This document shows, piece by piece, positions 32,414 to 32,425 of a DNA stretch of 32,425 nucleotides; position 1 is the first letter of the stretch, and each line of letters begins with the position of its first letter. The stretch spans positions 1 through 32,425 of the forward strand of contig JAGLOJ010000060.1 of NCBI GenBank assembly GCA_023139045.1, written 5' to 3'. The stretch is from Candidatus Sabulitectum sp. GTDB lineage: Bacteria; Fermentibacterota; Fermentibacteria; Fermentibacterales; JCC-6. Below the pieces are notes generated by a model, which saw nothing but the letters and a program-made list of their open reading frames with translations, was not told where the DNA came from and did not search any database. Both the position numbers and the translations under genes were made by a program.

Positions 32414-32425
32414 TCCACTGAGGCC

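Noticed and set aside
1-32425. tRNA, rRNA, CRISPR or intact integrase/transposase genes
   Set aside because: I saw no cloverleaf with conserved T-loop, no direct-repeat array and no complete transposase anywhere in the window.

Overview
The window reads as chromosomal DNA from an uncultivated bacterium, probably of the FCB superphylum (a Fermentibacteria/Aegiribacteria-like lineage is my best guess). This is inference. It rests on two secreted proteins that end in type IX secretion-like C-terminal sorting domains, a gingipain-like C25 peptidase, an archaeal-type AspRS, and a mix of classic bacterial housekeeping genes. There are no rRNA, tRNA, CRISPR or intact mobile elements. Genes are tightly packed, often with TGATG or ATGA-type overlaps, and several use TTG or GTG starts.

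Left part (1-4264): a 5'-truncated beta-propeller-like protein overlaps a large secreted M23-type metallopeptidase with a C-terminal sorting domain. A 470-base stretch without a secure gene follows, carrying two REP-like GC palindromes, another hairpin, a possible 42-aa basic peptide ORF and a zinc-ribbon-like fragment directly after uvrA.

Stress and repair block (4265-11804): uvrA (-) is divergent from dnaK-grpE-dnaJ (+), which are translationally coupled in that unusual order, with no upstream hrcA and no CIRCE operator seen. A 59-aa two-helix membrane protein follows dnaJ with a TTG start. A TPR protein on the minus strand converges on it.

Central carbon and SAM block (11978-23926): a carboxyltransferase subunit (oxaloacetate decarboxylase alpha, pyruvate carboxylase B or transcarboxylase 5S type) ends at a hairpin terminator. 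Next comes the most striking element, a SAM-II riboswitch (about 13764-13823) joined to an intrinsic terminator (13837-13859) in front of metK. A 7-bp antiterminator between the aptamer 3' end and the terminator can be drawn. The switch heads a ten-kilobase same-strand run: metK, an EnvC-like protein with a degenerate LytM domain, holB, ricT, metG, a DUF2334 deacetylase, a YugP-like zinc protease, an M50 protease and a C25 peptidase, ending at a bidirectional terminator. holB-ricT-metG resembles the Bacillus holB-yaaT-...-metS neighbourhood.

Right part (23982-32425): the minus strand carries a SurA/PpiC-like lipoprotein, methylmalonyl-CoA mutase (catalytic subunit only) and butyrate kinase. 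The last two form a tight pair that, with the carboxyltransferase, points to propionate/succinate or butyrate-type fermentation. Divergent from buk are a 119-aa unknown protein and an archaeal-type aspS. aspS converges, through a strong G8/C8 terminator, on a lipoprotein of unknown function and a class II (rhamnulose-phosphate-like) aldolase. The right edge has an IS21 istB remnant.
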